Shown: positions 8,073-16,953 of the stretch, piece after piece
Position numbering within the stretch: the first letter of the stretch is position 1
Layout: every line of letters starts with the position of its first letter
NCBI RefSeq assembly: GCF_017897595.1
Contig: NZ_JAGKIK010000005.1
Location: forward strand, 186,001-250,000
DNA from: Aquimarina sp. U1-2
GTDB lineage: Bacteria; Bacteroidota; Bacteroidia; Flavobacteriales; Flavobacteriaceae
Direction of reading: 5' to 3'
Length of the DNA stretch: 64,000 nucleotides
Notes under the pieces: generated by a model
What the model saw: the letters and a program-made list of their open reading frames with translations, nothing else
Told to the model about the DNA's origin: nothing
Database searches by the model: none
Position numbers and translations under genes: made by a program

Positions 8073-9528
8073 AACGAGCCTATATATCATCATATTGGGA
8101 TTAGGTGAAATGGCAGGACTTTCGGCTCAAGAAATTATAGCAGAAGCCGAACCAGATTCGCTTGTGACGAATGATACCATTGCTGTACGTAAAGATTCGC
8201 TTTCTGTTTTCGAAGAACCTGTTACAACACAGTTTCAGCGTAAAAAAATTGACGGAGTCGCCGCAGTTATAGGCGAAAATGTCATATTAGACAGTGATAT
8301 CGACATCGCATACAGGCAACTCATTAGTGAAGGGGTTTCAGCTTCAGATGTAAGTCGTTGCGAACTCGCAGGTAGTTTATTTGAGAATAAGTTATATGCC
8401 CATCATGCCGTACAAGATAGTATCGTAGTACGGGATGCAGAGGTAAATTCGATGGTAGATCAGCAATTAAACTACATGACTCAAGAAATCGGCACCATCG
8501 ATAAAGTATTGCGATTTTACAAGAAAGATAATATTGAAGATTTTAAAAAGGAATTGTTTGAAATCAATAAATCAAATAGATTGTCTGAACAAATGAGAAC
8601 CAAAATTATCGAAGGGATAGAAATCACTCCAGAAGAAGTTCGAGAGTTTTTTAATGATATTCCAGAAGATGAACGGCCTTTGTTTGGTACCGAGATTGAA
8701 TTGGCGCAAATTGTGATAGAACCAGAAATTACTAAAGAGGAAGAACAAAAAGTAATCGATAGGTTAAATGGATTTAGAGAGGATATTGTAGAACGCGGAA
8801 GTAGCTTTGCCACAAAGGCTGTATTGTACTCACAAGATCCTGGATCAAAATCGACAGGAGGTAAGTATACCTTGGATCGACAAACGAATTTTGCAAAAGA
8901 ATTTAAAGATGTAGCTTTTAGTTTAGAAGAAGGGGAGGTAAGTGAACCTTTTCAAACTGATTTTGGCTGGCATATTGTTAAAGTGGATAAAATTCGAGGT
9001 GAAGAAATTGATGTGCGTCATATTTTGCTTACTCCGCAAGAAACCAGATCCAGTATAGAAAAAGCAAAGAAACTCATAGATTCTTTGCGAACAAGTATTG
9101 TATCGGGTAGTATTAAATTTACCGAAGCTGCAAGAAAGTTTAGTGACGAAAAAGAAACCCGCGAAGACGGGGGGCAATTATTAAATCCTACTACTGGTGA
9201 TACTCATTTTGAACTTACCAAAATTGATCCTATATTGTATGATCAAGTATCAAAATTAAAAACCAACGAGGTGTCACTAGTTATACCAGATCAGGATCGC
9301 CAGGGTAAAAAGAAGTTTAAATTGATTACGGTTCTTAACAGGTATGATGAACATATCGCAGATTATGCAAAGGATTATCTGAAAATTCAAGAGCTTGCTC
9401 TTCGAAAAAAGCAAATTGATGCGATTCGAGAATGGCAGAATGAAAAAATAGCAGATACCTATGTAAAAATTAATGGGGATTATCGAGATTGTGAGTATAG
9501 TGGCAATTGGTTAAAAAAAGAAAAATAA
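8065..9528 (+). CDS. surA: SurA-like periplasmic peptidyl-prolyl isomerase
   Basis: 487 residues from the ATG at 8065, which gives a clean signal peptide (MIRTSLYIIILG to LSAQ). An upstream in-frame ATG at 8014 would overlap the previous gene by 59 nt. An N-terminal SurA domain begins at VAAVIGENVILDSDID. Two parvulin domains follow: ELAQIVIEP to FGWHIVKVD, then DVRHILLTPQ to the end of the SLRTSIV/FSDEKETREDGG stretch. The order SurA_N-parvulin-parvulin matches E. coli SurA, which chaperones outer-membrane proteins. It is the third gene of the foldase operon, with moxR 1 nt after its stop. Confidence 0.9.
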   Translation: MIRTSLYIIILGLGEMAGLSAQEIIAEAEPDSLVTNDTIAVRKDSLSVFEEPVTTQFQRKKIDGVAAVIGENVILDSDIDIAYRQLISEGVSASDVSRCELAGSLFENKLYAHHAVQDSIVVRDAEVNSMVDQQLNYMTQEIGTIDKVLRFYKKDNIEDFKKELFEINKSNRLSEQMRTKIIEGIEITPEEVREFFNDIPEDERPLFGTEIELAQIVIEPEITKEEEQKVIDRLNGFREDIVERGSSFATKAVLYSQDPGSKSTGGKYTLDRQTNFAKEFKDVAFSLEEGEVSEPFQTDFGWHIVKVDKIRGEEIDVRHILLTPQETRSSIEKAKKLIDSLRTSIVSGSIKFTEAARKFSDEKETREDGGQLLNPTTGDTHFELTKIDPILYDQVSKLKTNEVSLVIPDQDRQGKKKFKLITVLNRYDEHIADYAKDYLKIQELALRKKQIDAIREWQNEKIADTYVKINGDYRDCEYSGNWLKKEK

Positions 9529-9529
9529 G

Positions 9530-10486
9530 ATGTCAGACGACGTAGCAGCTGTAGAAAAACTAGTTAAGAAACACGCTGAACTCAAAAAAGAAATTTCCAA
9601 AGTTATTATTGGTCAAGAAAAGGTTATTGATCAAATTCTTATTGCTATTTTTTCTGGTGGGCATGCGCTACTTATTGGAGTTCCCGGGCTAGCAAAAACG
9701 TTAATGGTAAATACCATTTCGCAGGCCTTAGGATTAGATTTTAAACGTATTCAGTTTACTCCCGATTTAATGCCCAGTGATGTTTTAGGTAGTGAAATAT
9801 TAGATGAAACCAGACATTTTAAATTTATCAAAGGTCCTGTATTCTCAAACATTATTCTTGCAGATGAGATTAACCGTACTCCGCCTAAAACCCAGGCGGC
9901 TTTGCTAGAGGCTATGCAGGAAAGGGCGGTCACAGTTGCAGGTCATCATTATAAGTTAGAGTTGCCTTATTTTGTACTGGCTACTCAAAATCCTATAGAA
10001 CAAGAGGGTACATATCCTTTACCTGAAGCGCAGTTAGATAGATTTATGTTTGCTATCGAACTACAATATCCAAGTTTTCAAGAAGAAGTAGAAGTAGTTA
10101 AAAGTACTACCGGAGATACCTCGAACCAAGTACATCCTTTATTTACTGCCCAAGACATTGTAGATTTTCAACATGTAATACGTCGTATTCCTGTAGCAGA
10201 CAATGTTATAGAGTACGCTGTGAAGATCGTTGGAAAAACCAGACCAAATAGTAGTGCGGCCACAGATTTGGTAAAAAATTACATTGACTGGGGAGCCGGT
10301 CCAAGAGCTTCACAAAATTTGATTCTTGCAGCAAAAGCCAATGCCGCTATACAAGGCAAATTCTCACCTGATATAGAAGATGTACAGGCCGTAGCTATCG
10401 GTATCCTTAGGCATCGAATGATTAAGAATTATAAAGCAGAAGCCGAGGGAATAAGCATAGAGCAAATTATTAGCAACCTTTTTTAG
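9530..10486 (+). CDS. MoxR-family AAA+ ATPase
   Basis: 318 residues. Walker A GVPGLAKT (50-57), Walker B IILADEIN (108-115), sensor 1 ATQNP, and the C-terminal lid (GAGPRASQNLILAAKA) are all present and in MoxR order. MoxR proteins act as chaperone-like ATPases in assembly of cell-envelope or metal-containing complexes, usually with DUF58 and VWA proteins. None of those partners follows here; instead the gene closes the SurA-like foldase operon, starting 1 nt past that stop. This placement suggests a role in envelope protein maturation, which is inference. Confidence 0.92.
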   Translation: MSDDVAAVEKLVKKHAELKKEISKVIIGQEKVIDQILIAIFSGGHALLIGVPGLAKTLMVNTISQALGLDFKRIQFTPDLMPSDVLGSEILDETRHFKFIKGPVFSNIILADEINRTPPKTQAALLEAMQERAVTVAGHHYKLELPYFVLATQNPIEQEGTYPLPEAQLDRFMFAIELQYPSFQEEVEVVKSTTGDTSNQVHPLFTAQDIVDFQHVIRRIPVADNVIEYAVKIVGKTRPNSSAATDLVKNYIDWGAGPRASQNLILAAKANAAIQGKFSPDIEDVQAVAIGILRHRMIKNYKAEAEGISIEQIISNLF

Positions 10487-10772
10487 TCAGTATCCATTAA
10501 AAGTACATAACCCTCTATAAAATATTTATAATTAAAAGTTCACGAAGTTTCCTAAAGATTGTTCGTCAAGCTGAATACTGAAATGAGTTCAACACAGGCT
10601 TGTTTTCAGCTTCGCATCCGTCATTTTGTATGAATTTGGCTTCATGAATTTCTAACTTGTTTTAAACTTTTTCTATTTTTTCTAGTCCAATAGCTGTAAA
10701 AAGAAGTTTATTAATAACACTCATGTATACTTACATTACTATTATTAGGAAGTATACAAACGAGGGAAAAAA
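10487..10772. other. Intergenic region with a degenerate repeat arm
   Basis: 286 nt. Contains AACTTGTTTTAAACTTTTT near 10654, a decayed version of the family A arm, and a stretch reading TTCGTCAAGCTGAATACTGAAA that looks like spacer repeat debris. A purine-rich GAGGG lies 7 nt before the ATG at 10773. No gene seen. Confidence 0.3.
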
Positions 10773-11198
10773 ATGTATGAAATTATGAAAACAGTAATGA
10801 CAATTATGATTTTACTTTCGTTCACTTTCTCTGTTACGGCACAAAGCACTATGAATCGTAAAGCACAAAAGGAAATTAGGAAAGAATTTTATCAAAATCT
10901 TTCAGAAGATCAGAAAAGTTTGTTGAATGATCGAAAACAGACTGCTAAAGAGCTTAAATCAAAAATGGAAACTACGTTTACAAAAGAGCAACAAAAAATT
11001 AAAAACGACGAAACGCTTTCAAAAAAAGAAAAAAGGAAAGCATTAGCTGCAACATTCACATCAGAGCAGAAGCAACTTCGAGAGGATCATAAGAAAATTA
11101 TGAAAACAAAAATGAATGAATTTAAATCTTCATTGAGTGAATCACAATTAGAAATCTTTGAAAGCCTCAAGAAAGAGCGAAGAAATCGTATGAAATAA
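10773..11198 (+). CDS. Spy/CpxP-like small exported helical protein
   Basis: 141 residues with a signal peptide ending SVTAQS. The mature part is almost entirely charged helix with LxxxQ and FTxEQ repeats (FYQNLSEDQKSLL, TFTKEQQKIK, TFTSEQKQLRED, SLSESQLEIFE). This resembles LTxxQ-motif periplasmic proteins such as Spy and CpxP, ATP-independent chaperones or stress sensors. An ATG at 10785 gives a more standard leader (MKTVMTIMILL); both are possible. A conserved micro-ORF begins 9 nt after the stop. Family placement is moderate and function is inferred. Confidence 0.6.
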   Translation: MYEIMKTVMTIMILLSFTFSVTAQSTMNRKAQKEIRKEFYQNLSEDQKSLLNDRKQTAKELKSKMETTFTKEQQKIKNDETLSKKEKRKALAATFTSEQKQLREDHKKIMKTKMNEFKSSLSESQLEIFESLKKERRNRMK

Positions 11199-11207
11199 GC
11201 CATAATA

Positions 11208-11312
11208 ATGAGGATAATACCCACCGATATGATTAAATGGCGATTCCATCTGACAATTAGAAAACAAAAACTATACACAGATGAAACAACGTACAAAAAC
11301 ATAGTTCGTTAG
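11208..11312 (+). CDS. Micro-ORF of 34 codons, paralogue of the one at 21780
   Basis: Begins MRIIPTDMIKWRFHLTIRKQ. A second copy at 21780-21860 begins MRMIPINMIKWRLHLSANQQ. Several of the differences are synonymous (CAT/CAC for His) or conservative (Phe/Leu, Asp/Asn, Thr/Ser), and the 15 nt before both ATGs are also similar (ATAAGYCATAA). It lies directly after the Spy-like gene and before a terminator at 11346. Function is unknown. It could be a translated microprotein, or a repeat that happens to stay open in one frame. Confidence 0.4.
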   Translation: MRIIPTDMIKWRFHLTIRKQKLYTDETTYKNIVR

Positions 11313-11345
11313 TTTTTTCTAACACTAAGCATATATGCAGTATCT

Positions 11346-11372
11346 AAAAGTGAAGGCAACGTCTTCACTTTT
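11346..11372 (+). terminator. Intrinsic terminator after the Spy-like gene and micro-ORF
   Basis: Stem AAAAGTGAAG against CTTCACTTTT, loop GCAACGT, followed by TTTTA. The rest of the 11373-11660 spacer holds no gene; TATTTTCG at 11621-11628 may be the aconitase -7 box. Confidence 0.85.
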
Positions 11373-11660
11373 TTATTTATGGGCACCGCCAAAGGATATA
11401 GTGCATAAAGCAGGTTAAATATTTCATAAATTTTTATAAATACTATAACGTTTTCATGACCTGAAATACCAAGGTGTTATTTTCTTGCTTATTTTTTTAT
11501 TGATTCCATAGTATTGCCAAATGTAAATTATGAATTTCTTGAAACGTACACTTTAATTTTTTTAAAAATGCAAAAAGATAGGATTAAGACTAATCATTTA
11601 ATAAAATCCTTTAAAATTTGTATTTTCGCAAGACTTTTCAAACATTAAAATTACAGAAAT

Positions 11661-13931
11661 ATGGCATTCGATATCGATATGATAAAAAAGGTCTACAGTC
11701 AGGTGGCAGAGCGTGTAAATGCTGCACGCGAAGTTACTGGTAAACCTTTAACCCTGGCAGAAAAAATATTATACGCTCATCTTTGGGACGGTAAACCAAC
11801 AAAAGCATTTGTGAAGGGAAAAGATTATGTCGATTTTGCACCAGATCGCATTGCTTGCCAGGATGCTACAGCTCAAATGGCATTGCTTCAATTTATGCAG
11901 GCAGGTAAGGATAAAGTGGCTGTGCCTACTACTGTGCATTGTGACCACTTGATCCAGGCTAAAGTAGGTGCCGACAAAGATCTACAGTCAGCATTGAATA
12001 CAAGTAGCGAAGTTTTCAATTTTTTAGAATCTGTATCAAATAAATACGGTATAGGGTTTTGGAAACCCGGAGCAGGAATTATACATCAGGTAGTACTAGA
12101 AAATTATGCTTTTCCTGGCGGAATGATGATTGGTACTGATTCTCATACTGTAAATGCTGGTGGCTTAGGTATGGTGGCTATAGGAGTTGGAGGAGCAGAT
12201 GCTGTAGACGTTATGGCCGGAATGCCGTGGGAACTTAAATTTCCTAAACTAATTGGTGTAAAACTTACAGGAAAGCTATCGGGCTGGACAGCGCCTAAGG
12301 ATGTAATTTTAAAAGTTGCCGAAATTTTAACCGTAAAGGGGGGGACAGGAGCTATTGTCGAGTATTTTGGTCCTGGAGCCAAAGCTATGTCTTGTACGGG
12401 TAAAGGTACTATTTGTAATATGGGTGCAGAAATTGGAGCGACTACCTCTACGTTTGGTTATGATGAATCTATGGAGCGTTACCTTCGAGCTACAGATCGC
12501 GAAGATGTTGCCAATGCTGCCAACGAAGTTAAAGAACACTTAACAGGAGACCCTGAAGTATATGCCCATCCAGAACAGTATTTTGATCAGGTGATCGAGA
12601 TTAATTTATCTGAGCTTGGACCATTATTAAACGGACCTTTTACTCCGGATCTCTCTACAGAGGTTGGTGATTCTATGACTGAAAAGGCAACCGCAAACGA
12701 CTGGCCAATACAAGTAGAATGGGGGTTAATTGGATCATGTACCAATTCTTCTTATGAAGATTTGTCGAGAGCATCCTCTATCGCCCAACAAGCGATCGAT
12801 AAAGGATTAAAAATGAAAGCTGAATTAGGGATCAATCCAGGTTCAGAACAGGTACGTTACACTGCCGAAAGAGATGGGCTTCTCGATATTTTTGAAAAAT
12901 TAGATGCAAAAATATTCACGAATGCTTGTGGACCCTGTATAGGTCAATGGGCACGATATAGCGACCCTAAAAATGCACCAAAAAATAGTATCGTGCATTC
13001 ATTTAATAGAAACTTTGCGAAACGAGCAGATGGTAATCCTAATACTCACGCATTTGTTGCCTCTCCAGAATTAACAGCTGCGATAGCTGTCGCTGGTCGC
13101 TTAGATTTTAATCCTATCGAAGACAAACTAATTAATGAAGATGGTCAGGAAGTGATGTTTGATGAACCTACCGGATGGGAGTTACCACCAAAAGGTTTCG
13201 AAGTCGAAGATGCAGGCTATCTTGCTCCTGTTGAAGACGGATCGAGCGTAGAGGTCGTAGTAGCCCCAGATTCTGAACGTTTGCAACTACTAACGCCTTT
13301 TGAACCGTGGGACGGAAAAAATATTACCGGTGCCAAGTTGTTAATAAAGGCGTATGGTAAATGTACAACCGATCATATTTCTATGGCCGGACCCTGGTTA
13401 CGATATAGAGGACATCTTGATAATATTTCTAATAATTGTTTGATAGGCGCAGAAAATGCTTTTAATAAGAAAACCAACTTTGTAAAAAATCAATTAACAG
13501 GTGAGTATGATGGTGTTCCTAATGTGCAAAGAGCTTATAAAGCTGCAGGAATACCCACAATAGTAGTAGGAGATCATAATTATGGCGAAGGGTCCTCGAG
13601 AGAGCATGCTGCCATGGAGCCCAGACACCTTGGCGTAAGAGCTGTTATCGTTAAATCATTTGCAAGAATCCATGAAACCAATCTTAAAAAACAAGGAATG
13701 CTTGGACTAACTTTCGATAATGAAAGTGATTATGATTTAATACAGGAGGATGATACGTTTAATTTTTTAGATCTTGATCAATTCGCACCAGATAAACAAC
13801 TTACCTTAGAGATTGTACATGCAGATGGGTCTAAAGATACAATTACATTAAATCATACCTATAATGCTCCTCAAATTGAATGGTTTAAAGAGGGGTCAGC
13901 TTTGAATTTAATAAAGAAACAGAATGCTTAA
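11661..13931 (+). CDS. acn: Aconitate hydratase (mitochondrial-type AcnA)
   Basis: Isomerises citrate to isocitrate in the TCA cycle through a 4Fe-4S cluster. At 756 residues it has the length of the mitochondrial-type enzyme rather than the ~890-residue AcnA/IRP. Cluster ligands are Cys360 ([10 protein letters not shown]), Cys423 and Cys426 ([10 protein letters not shown]). The swivel domain has [17 protein letters not shown], including the substrate-binding Ser and Arg. Monocistronic, with a strong terminator at 13971-14000. Assignment is secure. Confidence 0.97.
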   Translation: MAFDIDMIKKVYSQVAERVNAAREVTGKPLTLAEKILYAHLWDGKPTKAFVKGKDYVDFAPDRIACQDATAQMALLQFMQAGKDKVAVPTTVHCDHLIQAKVGADKDLQSALNTSSEVFNFLESVSNKYGIGFWKPGAGIIHQVVLENYAFPGGMMIGTDSHTVNAGGLGMVAIGVGGADAVDVMAGMPWELKFPKLIGVKLTGKLSGWTAPKDVILKVAEILTVKGGTGAIVEYFGPGAKAMSCTGKGTICNMGAEIGATTSTFGYDESMERYLRATDREDVANAANEVKEHLTGDPEVYAHPEQYFDQVIEINLSELGPLLNGPFTPDLSTEVGDSMTEKATANDWPIQVEWGLIGSCTNSSYEDLSRASSIAQQAIDKGLKMKAELGINPGSEQVRYTAERDGLLDIFEKLDAKIFTNACGPCIGQWARYSDPKNAPKNSIVHSFNRNFAKRADGNPNTHAFVASPELTAAIAVAGRLDFNPIEDKLINEDGQEVMFDEPTGWELPPKGFEVEDAGYLAPVEDGSSVEVVVAPDSERLQLLTPFEPWDGKNITGAKLLIKAYGKCTTDHISMAGPWLRYRGHLDNISNNCLIGAENAFNKKTNFVKNQLTGEYDGVPNVQRAYKAAGIPTIVVGDHNYGEGSSREHAAMEPRHLGVRAVIVKSFARIHETNLKKQGMLGLTFDNESDYDLIQEDDTFNFLDLDQFAPDKQLTLEIVHADGSKDTITLNHTYNAPQIEWFKEGSALNLIKKQNA

Positions 13932-13970
13932 ATTCTAAGATATATACACTGTATTCATTAATTTACTATA

Positions 13971-14000
13971 AAACTCCTCAGCAAATCTTCTGAGGAGTTT
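13971..14000 (+). terminator. Intrinsic terminator after aconitase
   Basis: An 11-bp perfect stem, AAACTCCTCAG against CTGAGGAGTTT, an 8-nt loop and then TTTTG. The following spacer to 14154 has no gene I can support. Confidence 0.9.
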
Positions 14001-14154
14001 TTTTGTTTGATGACCAGATGTTCGAATACGCTTGTACCAAAATGAATACAAAAACAGGTTAACATGTGAGATTCCAGATGTTGCGTTTAGCTCATAATGT
14101 AAGGGATATGCGATACAAGCGACCAAATGAGGACTAACAGTAATCACGATCATC

Positions 14155-14823
14155 ATGAGCAATATCTGGTTCTTCGAGGATGCCAATCTTTTCAACGTAT
14201 TGTGTCCTCATAAATTCAAAAACTATAAAAAAAATCATGCATTTGACGCCTATCGAAAACACGATTATATTTACTTTGAAGAGGATTCTGCAAATAAAGT
14301 GTATCTCATAGAAAAGGGTAAGGTAAAAATAGGATATTATGCAGAGGATGGTCATGAAGTAGTAAAGGCTATTCTTACCCGTGGAGAGATTTTTGGAGAA
14401 AAGGCCATCCTAGGTATTCAGAAAAGAACTGAATTTGCACAATCGGTAGATAATACAACTTCTATCTGCCCTATTGGAGTAGAAACTATGCATGGATTAA
14501 TGCGGGATGATCAGTCATTTAGCCTTAAAATTTATAAGTTTATTGGGTTCAGATTTAGGCGGTTAGAAAGAAGATTGCAGTTGCTTCTATTTAAAGATAC
14601 AAAAACACGCCTGGTAGAGTTTCTAAATGAACTTAAAGAAGATTATGGTCACTGTTGCCCAGATACTGGGGATATGGTCATAGAGCATCCCTATACTCAA
14701 AAAGATATTGCGAATCTTATCGGAACCTCTAGACCTACATTAAATATTATTCTTAATGAATTAAAAGAATCTAATGTCATAGATTTTAATCGAAAAGAAA
14801 TTCGTTTAAAAAATGTTGCCTGA
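14155..14823 (+). CDS. Crp/Fnr-family transcriptional regulator
   Basis: 222 residues. A cyclic-nucleotide-binding beta-roll covers about 25-125 (KHDYIYFEEDSANKVYLIEKGKVKI, then the GEIFGEKAIL cassette). A dimer helix (about 125-162) and a winged HTH (180-222, TQKDIANLIGTSRPTLNIILNELK) follow. The cassette carries RTEF where Crp has RS, and it lacks the Fnr Cys set, so the ligand is unknown. A perfect 18-bp palindrome of TGTTA-N6-TAACA form follows its stop, in front of a lipoprotein gene, and is a candidate binding site. Family call is secure; regulon is inferred. Confidence 0.9.
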   Translation: MSNIWFFEDANLFNVLCPHKFKNYKKNHAFDAYRKHDYIYFEEDSANKVYLIEKGKVKIGYYAEDGHEVVKAILTRGEIFGEKAILGIQKRTEFAQSVDNTTSICPIGVETMHGLMRDDQSFSLKIYKFIGFRFRRLERRLQLLLFKDTKTRLVEFLNELKEDYGHCCPDTGDMVIEHPYTQKDIANLIGTSRPTLNIILNELKESNVIDFNRKEIRLKNVA

Positions 14824-14840
14824 TGTTAGCTAGCTAACAT
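14823..14840. promoter_or_regulatory. Perfect 18-bp palindrome, candidate Crp-family operator
   Basis: ATGTTAGCTAGCTAACAT is fully self-complementary. The spacing TGTTA-N6-TAACA mirrors the Crp half-site layout TGTGA-N6-TCACA. It starts at the last base of the regulator's stop and lies 57 nt before the lipoprotein ATG, so it is well placed for promoter control. It lacks a T-run, which argues against a terminator. Confidence 0.5.
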
Positions 14841-14896
14841 TTTACTACTCTGCTTGTCTATACTTTTATGATCTAATAATCATAAAAACAAAAGCA

Positions 14897-15979
14897 ATGT
14901 TTAAAAAATTAATTATTGGGGCTTTCACAATCGGATGTATTGCAGCCTCTTGTAGTGATGATGATGACAATACACTAGCAGTAAATGCTGGCGAAATATC
15001 TGGGGGACCTTTTGAATTTGATGTAGATGGTGAAGCCGATTTCGTTACAGGAATTTCATTAGATGCCTCGAACGCAGTAGGTACAAACCGTACATGGGTA
15101 ATTACTGATGAAGCAGGGAACATTTTAGGAAGGCCAGGAACTCTTGAAATGGTAGAAGGTGTAAATTTTGACGATGCTGGTCCAGGCAGCTGTTTTATTT
15201 GGTATGCAAGATTTGAAGATGATTCTAACATCACAACAGCCGCTACTGTAAATGAAATTACAGGAACTTTCGACCTGTCCAATTCAATAGAGGTGGTGCG
15301 CAATCAGGTGGTTAATGCAGGGGTAGTATCTGGTGGGCCTTTCACATTTACAGTAGGTGACGGTGTTCCGGATAGGGTATCAGGTATTACTTTGGATGCC
15401 ACCAATGCATTTGGAGAAAATCGAACTTGGATTATAACCAACGATCAGGGCCTTATTCTTGGTTTGCCAGGTACGCTAGAGATGGTAGAAGGAAATGATT
15501 TCGATGGCGCCGGTGATGGAGTATGTCTAATCTGGTATGCGCGCTACAATGGTACAGTTACTGGTTTAGAAGTAGGGATGAATGCTAATACTATTGAAGG
15601 AGATTTTGATCTTTCAAACGCAATTACTGTAAATAGAAATCAAGTAGCCAATGCGGGAGAGATTTCTGGTGGCCCTTTTACTTTTACCGCAGGAGATGGA
15701 ATACCAGATAGGGTATCAGGTATTACTTTGGATACCACTAATGCATTTGGAGAGAATGGTACCTGGATTATTACCGATGATCAGGGTATAATTCTAGGTT
15801 TGCCAGGTACACTAGAGATGGTTGAAGCAAATGATTTTGATGGTGCTGGTACAGGTACGTGCCTTATTTGGTATGCGCGTTATAACGGAACTGTTACCGG
15901 TTTGCAAGCAGGTATGAATGCGAATACTGTTGAGGGAGATTTTGATCTATCTAATGCTATCGAGGTGGTTAGAAATTAA
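14897..15979 (+). CDS. Surface lipoprotein of three ~110-residue tandem repeats
   Basis: 360 residues. The lipobox IAASC (Cys19) is followed by an acidic SDDDD tail, a pattern linked to surface export of Bacteroidetes lipoproteins. The rest is three repeats at about 30-139, 140-251 and 252-360. Each starts NAG-x-x-SGGPF, has a TWIIT-D-G-ILG core, LEMVE, one Cys in CLIWYAR (residues 99, 210, 322) and ends DLSNAI-V-RN. Repeats 2 and 3 are the most alike, including at nucleotide level, so the last duplication is recent. No known domain recognised. Context suggests control by the adjacent Crp-type regulator. Confidence 0.8.
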   Translation: MFKKLIIGAFTIGCIAASCSDDDDNTLAVNAGEISGGPFEFDVDGEADFVTGISLDASNAVGTNRTWVITDEAGNILGRPGTLEMVEGVNFDDAGPGSCFIWYARFEDDSNITTAATVNEITGTFDLSNSIEVVRNQVVNAGVVSGGPFTFTVGDGVPDRVSGITLDATNAFGENRTWIITNDQGLILGLPGTLEMVEGNDFDGAGDGVCLIWYARYNGTVTGLEVGMNANTIEGDFDLSNAITVNRNQVANAGEISGGPFTFTAGDGIPDRVSGITLDTTNAFGENGTWIITDDQGIILGLPGTLEMVEANDFDGAGTGTCLIWYARYNGTVTGLQAGMNANTVEGDFDLSNAIEVVRN

Positions 15980-16061
15980 TTTCAAAAACAATACGCACAA
16001 ACGCAACGATTACTCCTCTGTAGAGAACTTGTAACTTAGTTTGTTGTTTTTTGTTAGTTTT

Positions 16062-16088
16062 TAAAGCGCAACGCTATGTTGCGCTTTA
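16062..16088 (+). terminator. Intrinsic terminator after the three-repeat lipoprotein
   Basis: An 11-bp stem TAAAGCGCAAC against GTTGCGCTTTA with loop GCTAT, preceded by a T-rich tract and followed by TTAATT. The weak U-run makes it a moderate call. Confidence 0.75.
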
Positions 16089-16131
16089 TTAATTCATAGA
16101 TTTGTCAAAATTTTAAAGTAGAACTGTACAA

Positions 16132-16362
16132 CCCGGTTTATATATTAGAATTTCGTTATAGGGTTTGAAAATGCACGTCAAAGCATCGCTTTTGGCGAGA
16201 TGTAGCGTAGGAAGAGTGTTTTCTAAGTTTCAGCATAGCACTGCTGCGGTTATTGTAAATAACATAGCGAAGCGAACGTGTTTAAAGCCATTAAAAGGCG
16301 TAATACCTGCCTTTTTCTAAATAAAATGACAGGCGTGGATTTTCTAATGTATCAACGGGTTT
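16132..16362. repeat. Palindromic MITE-like element, family B, 231 bp copy
   Basis: Starts CCCGGTTTATATATTAGAATTTCG and ends GATTTTCTAATGTATCAACGGGTTT, an imperfect inverted pair. The interior shares GTGTTTTCTAAGTTTCAGCATAGCAC and GTTTAAAGCC with the second copy at 38025-38194. There is no ORF for a transposase, so movement would depend on proteins in trans. The element fills most of the 16089-16387 spacer. Confidence 0.75.
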
Positions 16363-16387
16363 AATTCAATCTTAATTAATTCATAGT

Positions 16388-16951
16388 GTGAAATTTGATA
16401 AAAAGAAAATATCAAACTTAGTATTCGTAGCGATACTCGTATTGTTTTTTATCCCGAATACTCGAGGAATGATGCAAATATTCTTAACCAGAATTTTTTC
16501 ATTTAGTCCAGAACTGGTGGATAAAGAAAATGTAGAGCAAGTTGGTTCTTACGACTGGAAATTGCACGGAGTGAATGTTGCATCTATGAACTTTAGTACT
16601 GCCAAAGGGAAAGTAGTTTTGCTAAATTACTGGGCTACCTGGTGTCCGCCATGTATTGCCGAAATGCCATCGCTTCAAAAGCTATATAATGAATATAAAG
16701 ATAAGGTAGTATTTGTATTTTTAACTGAAGATGATGATCCAGAGTTAGAAAAATTTATGAATAGTAAGAATTACAACTTTCCTATATACAGATCGCTGTC
16801 GCCACATCCAAATCCTTTCGAACATAAGCCTATGCCTGGAACCTATTTGTTAGATAAAAAAGGAAATATCGTTATTCATAAAAGAGGTGCAGCTGATTGG
16901 GATACTAAAAAAGTAAAGAATACCATCAATAAATTGATCAGCGAAAATTAG
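16388..16951 (+). CDS. TlpA/ResA-like thioredoxin-fold protein, membrane-anchored
   Basis: 187 residues from a GTG start. One N-terminal membrane segment (about 10-24) anchors a periplasm-facing thioredoxin fold. The active site is NYWATWCPPCIAEMP, with Cys86 and Cys89 in the TlpA/ResA form WCPPC, and cis-Pro lies in PMPGTYL. Family members reduce periplasmic disulfides, often in cytochrome c maturation; no ccm genes are nearby. The CrtA-like gene starts 3 nt after its stop, so they are probably co-transcribed. Family secure, substrate unknown. Confidence 0.88.
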   Translation: MKFDKKKISNLVFVAILVLFFIPNTRGMMQIFLTRIFSFSPELVDKENVEQVGSYDWKLHGVNVASMNFSTAKGKVVLLNYWATWCPPCIAEMPSLQKLYNEYKDKVVFVFLTEDDDPELEKFMNSKNYNFPIYRSLSPHPNPFEHKPMPGTYLLDKKGNIVIHKRGAADWDTKKVKNTINKLISEN

Positions 16952-16953
16952 TA

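Noticed and set aside
13935..14355. Two minus-strand ORFs around the Crp-family gene start
   Set aside because: One crosses the aconitase terminator and the other overlaps the regulator; neither has a sensible domain.
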